Assembly: GCA_947628595.1 (NCBI GenBank)
Contig: CANRAN010000044.1
Coordinates: 1-9,190, forward strand
Reading direction: 5' to 3'
Length of the DNA: 9,190 nt
Origin: an uncultured Clostridia bacterium
Lineage (GTDB): Bacteria > Bacillota > Clostridia > Oscillospirales > Acutalibacteraceae
The translations under genes and the position numbers were made by a program. This document shows, one piece after another, positions 6,018 through 9,190 of this stretch. The notes under the pieces were generated by a model. It saw only the letters and a list, made by a program, of their open reading frames with translations. It did no database searches and was not told the origin of the DNA. Position 1 is the stretch's first letter. The number at the start of each line of letters is the position of its first letter.

Positions 6018-7397
6018 ATGGGCGGAATTATGGATAACAGGGATTTTTATAGCAGTGAGCTTTCTGAACTTTGCGACGAGTATCGACGACACAACGGATT
6101 CAATAATGAGGATTATCTCACATACGGTGTAAAAAGGGGTCTGAGAAATCCTGACGGTACCGGTGTTATGGCAGGACTTACAAATATATGTAATGTTCAT
6201 GGTTTCCTTATTGCCGACGGTGAAAGAATACCTGATGAGGGTAAGCTTACATACAGAGGCTATGATGTAAACGATATAGTTAATGCCTGCATCAGAGAGG
6301 ATCGTTTTGGCTTTGAGGAAACCGCATGGCTTCTGCTCTTTGGTAATTTACCGGATGCAGATCATCTGAGCAAATTCAAGGATATACTCGGACATTATCG
6401 TGAACTGCCTCATAATTTTGCTGAGGATATGATTTTGAAATTTCCCTCCGCTGATATAATGAATAAGCTTGCACATTCGGTACTTGGTTTATATACAACA
6501 GATCCCAATCCGGATGATACTTCTCTCGAAAATACTATGCGTCAGTCAATTCAGCTTATAGCGTGTTTGCCGACAATTATGACATATGCGTATCAGGTTA
6601 AGAGAAGAGCTTTTGACAAGAAGAGTATGTTTTTTCATCCGGTGGATCTTAAGCTTTCAACGAGTGAGTCGATTTTGCGTGCGCTCAGATTTGATATGAA
6701 ATTTACTGACTCGGAGGCTAAGCTGCTTGATTTATGTATGATACTTCATGCGGAACACGGAGGCGGTAATAATTCTACGTTTACAACGAGAGTTCTTTCG
6801 TCATCCGGAACAGATACATATTCTGCGATTTCAGCAGCTATCGGTTCTCTCAAGGGACCACGTCACGGCGGTGCAAACCTCAGGGTACGTACGATGATGA
6901 ATGAACTCATGGAAGATGTAAAGGATTGGAAAGATGAGGAACAGGTATATAATTTCCTTGCCTCAATAATAAGAAAGGAAAAGGGCGACGGTTCGGGACT
7001 TATATACGGTTTCGGACACGCCATATATACACTTTCCGATTCACGTGCAGTAATTCTGAGAAGAACGGCGGAGAAAATAGCAGACGAGAAAAATATGACA
7101 GATGAGTTTGAGCTTTATAAGACTGTTGAAAGACTGACACCGAAGGTTATGAAGGAGGTTAAGGGAAGCTCAAAGGTTATATGTGCAAATGTGGATTTTT
7201 ACTCAGGCTTTGTGTATGATATGCTTGGAATACCGAGCGAAATGTTTACACCGTTGTTTGCCGTTTCAAGAATTGCGGGCTGGTGTGCGCACAGAATCGA
7301 GGAGGTTACATACGGAGGAAGGATAATCCGTCCGGCATATCGTTCGATGGTTCACAATAAGGAATATATTTCCTTGGCGGAAAGAACACAGGATTAG
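6018..7397 (+). CDS. gltA: Citrate synthase (Si-type family)
   Basis: A cytoplasmic enzyme that condenses oxaloacetate and acetyl-CoA to citrate, here most likely to feed 2-oxoglutarate and glutamate synthesis. The 459-residue protein carries the whole citrate synthase signature. The catalytic residues are H283 (GPRHGGAN), H334 (GFGHAIYT) and D393 (NVDFYSGFVYDMLGIP). An oxaloacetate-binding H247 lies in LHAEHGGGNNSTF, and AHRIEE (424-429) gives the C-terminal arginine. It is longer than the roughly 370-residue Gram-positive type and the 427-residue E. coli type, with an extra N-terminal segment before GVKRGLRNPDGTGVMAGL. The start is uncertain: ATG at 6018 or, four codons on, at 6030. An AAAGGA at 6013-6018 lies 11 bases before the second. 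It follows a strong promoter, a structured leader and a cre-like site. No aconitase or isocitrate dehydrogenase gene adjoins it. 2-Methylcitrate synthase activity cannot be excluded. Confidence 0.95.
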   Translation: MGGIMDNRDFYSSELSELCDEYRRHNGFNNEDYLTYGVKRGLRNPDGTGVMAGLTNICNVHGFLIADGERIPDEGKLTYRGYDVNDIVNACIREDRFGFEETAWLLLFGNLPDADHLSKFKDILGHYRELPHNFAEDMILKFPSADIMNKLAHSVLGLYTTDPNPDDTSLENTMRQSIQLIACLPTIMTYAYQVKRRAFDKKSMFFHPVDLKLSTSESILRALRFDMKFTDSEAKLLDLCMILHAEHGGGNNSTFTTRVLSSSGTDTYSAISAAIGSLKGPRHGGANLRVRTMMNELMEDVKDWKDEEQVYNFLASIIRKEKGDGSGLIYGFGHAIYTLSDSRAVILRRTAEKIADEKNMTDEFELYKTVERLTPKVMKEVKGSSKVICANVDFYSGFVYDMLGIPSEMFTPLFAVSRIAGWCAHRIEEVTYGGRIIRPAYRSMVHNKEYISLAERTQD

Positions 7398-7422
7398 TCG
7401 TATATTGCTGCTAAGGCAGATA

Positions 7423-7437
7423 ATCCGGATCTCGGAT
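7423..7437 (+). other. Small hairpin after citrate synthase
   Basis: ATCCG (7423-7427) and CGGAT (7433-7437) form a 5-bp stem with a 5-base loop, 26 bases after the citrate synthase stop. It is followed by CATTATTCC, not a T-tract, so it is a poor intrinsic terminator. The 186-base spacer 7398-7583 contains this hairpin, the stronger one at 7507-7539 and no coding sequence I can support. Confidence 0.25.
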
Positions 7438-7506
7438 CATTATTCCAATGTACCACGAATTTTATACCCTGTTGCTTAACCTTTCTTAAAATATAAGCAG
7501 ATATAT

Positions 7507-7539
7507 AGGCTATACAGAAAAGATTAATGTGTACAGCCT
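7507..7539. repeat. 10-bp hairpin upstream of the acidic-tail membrane protein
   Basis: AGGCTATACA (7507-7516) and TGTACAGCCT (7530-7539) pair over ten positions with one A-C mismatch and a 13-base loop. It is the strongest dyad in the spacer. No T-tract follows on either strand, so it is more likely an operator or 5' leader structure than a terminator. No good promoter was found beside it. Confidence 0.4.
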
Positions 7540-7583
7540 GCGTTGAAAATTCGTTAGATCCTTAATAAAAGGAGTATTTATGT

Positions 7584-9071
7584 ATGAAGATAAGTAAATT
7601 ATGGATACCTGCAATTATTATCGGAATTATTGGCGGGGGAGCAAAGCTTTGCGACACATTGTTTAATTATACGGGTAAGGGATTTTTCATGGATTCCTCT
7701 ACTTGCAATATGATATTTGTTCTTGCGCTTATTGCTGTTCTTTTGGTAGGTATCCGGATGTTGTTTGCTGACAGAAAAATTGAAATTGATATAACCCCCG
7801 AAAAGAATGTTCCGGCTGCGTTTTTCGGCTTTATTGCTTCGGTAGCAATAGTAGGCAGCGGAGTTATATCCGTTTTGTCCATTGGATCCTCCGATAACCA
7901 GTTTGGCTCATTTATAAGCTTTGTTTTGTCAATGCTTGGTGGTGTGGTTATGTTGTATGAATCATGTATTTGCTTTACAGGTCAGAACGGAATGAAGAGA
8001 ATACCGTATTTTACTCTTGCACTTCCGGCATGGGCTTGCAGCAGGCTTATAGGATTGTTTATAGAATATTCAAGGGTTTCGTTGAATGCAACTGAAATGT
8101 TTGATGTTATATCTGTCGCATTCCTTGCACTGTTTGCGTTTTATCAGTCAGAGTTCTTTGCAGAGTTAAATTCACGGAAATGTGTGGGTAAAACAATATT
8201 TTACGGTTGTATGTTTGTATTATCTGCATTAATAACGACAGCTGATATAATATTGAAAATGTTCGTGCCTGTTGGGGATTCCGGTAATGTTGATGTATTT
8301 GTTGTAACACCCACATTGTCGAGGATACTTACCTGCACAATGGATATTGCTTTGTGTGGTTTTGTAATTTTCTTTATTATAAGCATTACAAAAAAAATCA
8401 GTGCAATGAGAAACGATGAAGAAGGTGATGACTCTTCCATACTCACCGACGACGAATTTTTCGGACATCTTGCCACAGGTGAAAAGGATGATGAGCAAAA
8501 GGAGGATGAGGAGCTGGGTGAGCCTGTATCTTTCAGCGGAACAACCCTTACTCTTGAGGACACCTTGACTATGGACAGAAAAGAAATTGACAAGGCGGCA
8601 ATAGCTGCTGCCGAGAAAGATATGGAGTCCGCTCCCGGGGAAGCTGTGGCATTGGAGGCGGAGAATATACAGGAGCAGTCCCATGAGGCGCAGATCTCCG
8701 GGGAAGAGGGAAATAGACCCGACAAGGAATTTGAACCCGTCTTTGAGGTGAACACCGATGTCGTATTAGAGCCTGATAATGATGATATTCCGGAGCAGAC
8801 GGAGAGTGAAATAACCGTGACAGAAGAACCGCAAATTACCGAAGAGGCAGTGTCTGAGCAAAACATTGAGGAAGCAGAAAAAAATGCGGTCAATACGGAA
8901 ATAAATGAGGACGATATTTCGGAGCAGAATGAGAAAATTGAATATTCCGTAGCCGATGATATTGACAGTAATGAGGAAACAAACGTATTTGCAGATGAAA
9001 ATGGTGATGTTGACTATGATGAGGTATTCCGTTTGCTTGATGAAATGAGCGGAAATGATAATTTTACATAA
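7584..9071 (+). CDS. Multi-pass membrane protein with long acidic C-terminal tail
   Basis: I do not recognise a family for this 495-residue protein. Residues 1-272 hold about eight hydrophobic segments, at roughly 6-22, 42-62, 78-100, 108-131, 141-162, 173-190, 203-226 and 247-269. The last ends in a basic ITKKISAMR stretch, which by the positive-inside rule places the tail in the cytoplasm. Residues 277-495 are strongly acidic and look disordered. They contain a loose repeat of the type DDI(P/S)EQ(T/N)E at 400-407 and 443-450, with a related SEQN at 424. The final 20 residues (VDYDEVFRLLDEMSG and onward) look like a short amphipathic helix that could bind a partner. GGAG at 7571-7574 lies 9 bases before the ATG. 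A stray ATG at 7580 in another frame stops after five codons. The next gene is gap, with its own promoter. Confidence 0.85.
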   Translation: MKISKLWIPAIIIGIIGGGAKLCDTLFNYTGKGFFMDSSTCNMIFVLALIAVLLVGIRMLFADRKIEIDITPEKNVPAAFFGFIASVAIVGSGVISVLSIGSSDNQFGSFISFVLSMLGGVVMLYESCICFTGQNGMKRIPYFTLALPAWACSRLIGLFIEYSRVSLNATEMFDVISVAFLALFAFYQSEFFAELNSRKCVGKTIFYGCMFVLSALITTADIILKMFVPVGDSGNVDVFVVTPTLSRILTCTMDIALCGFVIFFIISITKKISAMRNDEEGDDSSILTDDEFFGHLATGEKDDEQKEDEELGEPVSFSGTTLTLEDTLTMDRKEIDKAAIAAAEKDMESAPGEAVALEAENIQEQSHEAQISGEEGNRPDKEFEPVFEVNTDVVLEPDNDDIPEQTESEITVTEEPQITEEAVSEQNIEEAEKNAVNTEINEDDISEQNEKIEYSVADDIDSNEETNVFADENGDVDYDEVFRLLDEMSGNDNFT

Positions 9072-9099
9072 AAAAATTCAGCAAAATCTCTGTAAACAC

Positions 9100-9128
9100 T
9101 TGTAATTTTTTTAAAAATGCTTTAAAAT
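9100..9128 (+). promoter_or_regulatory. Sigma-A-type promoter for gap
   Basis: TTGTAA (9100-9105), a 17-base spacer and TAAAAT (9123-9128) precede the gap start by 33 bases. An overlapping TATAAT at 9128-9133 is an alternative -10 but lacks a -35 at the right distance. A separate strong promoter fits the high demand for GAPDH. No terminator hairpin is visible between the preceding gene and this promoter. Confidence 0.6.
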
Positions 9129-9161
9129 ATAATAAGTAAAAATATTAGGAGGTAATTTCCA

Positions 9162-9190
9162 ATGTCAGTTAAAGTTGCTATTAATGGTTT
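9162..9190 (+). CDS. gap: Glyceraldehyde-3-phosphate dehydrogenase, N-terminus only
   Basis: Only nine complete codons and part of a tenth are in the window: MSVKVAING and the first two bases of a codon that must be Phe or Leu. This matches the start of the GAPDH NAD-binding Rossmann fold, which normally reads (V/I)KVAINGFGRIGR. The enzyme converts glyceraldehyde-3-phosphate to 1,3-bisphosphoglycerate with NAD in glycolysis. A near-perfect ribosome binding site, AGGAGGT at 9147-9153, lies 8 bases before the ATG. The call rests on this short stretch plus the strong promoter and ribosome binding site, so catalytic residues and the isoform cannot be checked. Confidence 0.85.

Larger units (their letters stand above)
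5860..6029 (+). promoter_or_regulatory. Structured leader of citrate synthase, candidate cis-regulatory RNA
   Basis: Several pairings can be drawn by eye. An 8-bp hairpin joins TGCCTTTC (5871-5878) to GAGAGGCA (5888-5895) with one G-U pair. GGCAA (5892-5896) and TTGCC (5901-5905) form a second hairpin that shares bases with the first, so they exclude each other. GTTAC (5906-5910) pairs with GTAAC (5933-5937), extended by GC/GC across a C-C mismatch. AGTGT (5960-5964) pairs with ACACT (5989-5993). GGCGA near the 5' end (5863-5867) can close the leader with TCGCC (5977-5981). The same CGCC can instead pair with GGCG (6021-6024) beside the start codon, and CCTTT (5980-5984) with AAAGG (6013-6017). 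This is the arrangement expected of a translational switch. I do not recognise it as a known riboswitch class. Confidence 0.45.

Noticed and set aside
5925..6200. A 91-codon open frame on the minus strand across the citrate synthase leader
   Set aside because: It is antisense to the start of citrate synthase, and I see no recognisable domain or good ribosome binding site for it.
6266..6279. Second cre-like sequence within citrate synthase coding
   Set aside because: TGTAAACGATATAG departs from the consensus at the last two positions, and it is explained by coding sequence (the DVNDI segment).
8201..8893. A 230-codon open frame on the minus strand, rich in serine
   Set aside because: It lies wholly antisense to the acidic-tail gene. 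Its Ser/Ile composition is what the complement of Glu/Asp/Asn codons produces. It has no recognisable domain.
1..9190. CRISPR arrays, tRNA or rRNA genes, insertion sequences, toxin-antitoxin or phage-defence genes
   Set aside because: I found no regularly spaced direct repeats, cloverleaf or rRNA signatures, transposase motifs or defence-type domains on either strand.

Overview
The window looks like a piece of chromosome from a low-GC Gram-positive anaerobe of the Clostridia (Bacillota), perhaps a Ruminococcus-like gut or rumen lineage. This is inferred from the AT-rich composition, strong AGGAGG-type ribosome binding sites, TTGACA/TATAAT promoters, a SpoIID-type peptidoglycan enzyme, and the protein styles of MetG, citrate synthase and GAPDH. 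I see no transposase, integrase, phage gene, CRISPR array, tRNA or rRNA. The genes are ordinary core genes mixed with a few lineage-specific membrane proteins.

Layout. On the minus strand at the left edge is metG, cut off at its 3' end by the window. It is preceded on the same strand by a small hotdog-fold acyl-CoA thioesterase of the FlK type. A divergent promoter region (about 2264-2417) then separates these from a plus-strand group: a multi-pass HGSNAT-type acyltransferase, a three-helix membrane protein of unknown function, and a HAD-family phosphatase. The last two are only 10 bases apart. The phosphatase converges, over a 15-base gap, on a minus-strand SpoIID/LytB-domain protein.

A second divergent region (5785-6017) carries a near-consensus promoter for citrate synthase, followed by a leader of about 160 nt. 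This leader is the most interesting part of the window. It holds several mutually exclusive hairpins, a cre-like CcpA site, and a start-stop (ATG TAA) element with its own ribosome binding site. A TTCGCC segment in it can pair either with GGGCGA at the leader's 5' end or with GGGCGG next to the citrate synthase start. Downstream of citrate synthase is a 186-base spacer with a clear hairpin, then a 495-residue membrane protein with a long acidic tail. The window ends with the promoter, ribosome binding site and first codons of a glyceraldehyde-3-phosphate dehydrogenase gene.

How the genes fit together. Citrate synthase and GAPDH belong to central carbon metabolism, and the leader and cre-like site suggest that citrate synthase responds to carbon status. 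The remaining genes are housekeeping (MetG, thioesterase, phosphatase) or act at the envelope (acyltransferase, SpoIID-like protein, two unknown membrane proteins). I find no convincing sign of a multi-gene novel system. The novelty, if any, lies in the citrate synthase leader and in the unassigned membrane proteins.
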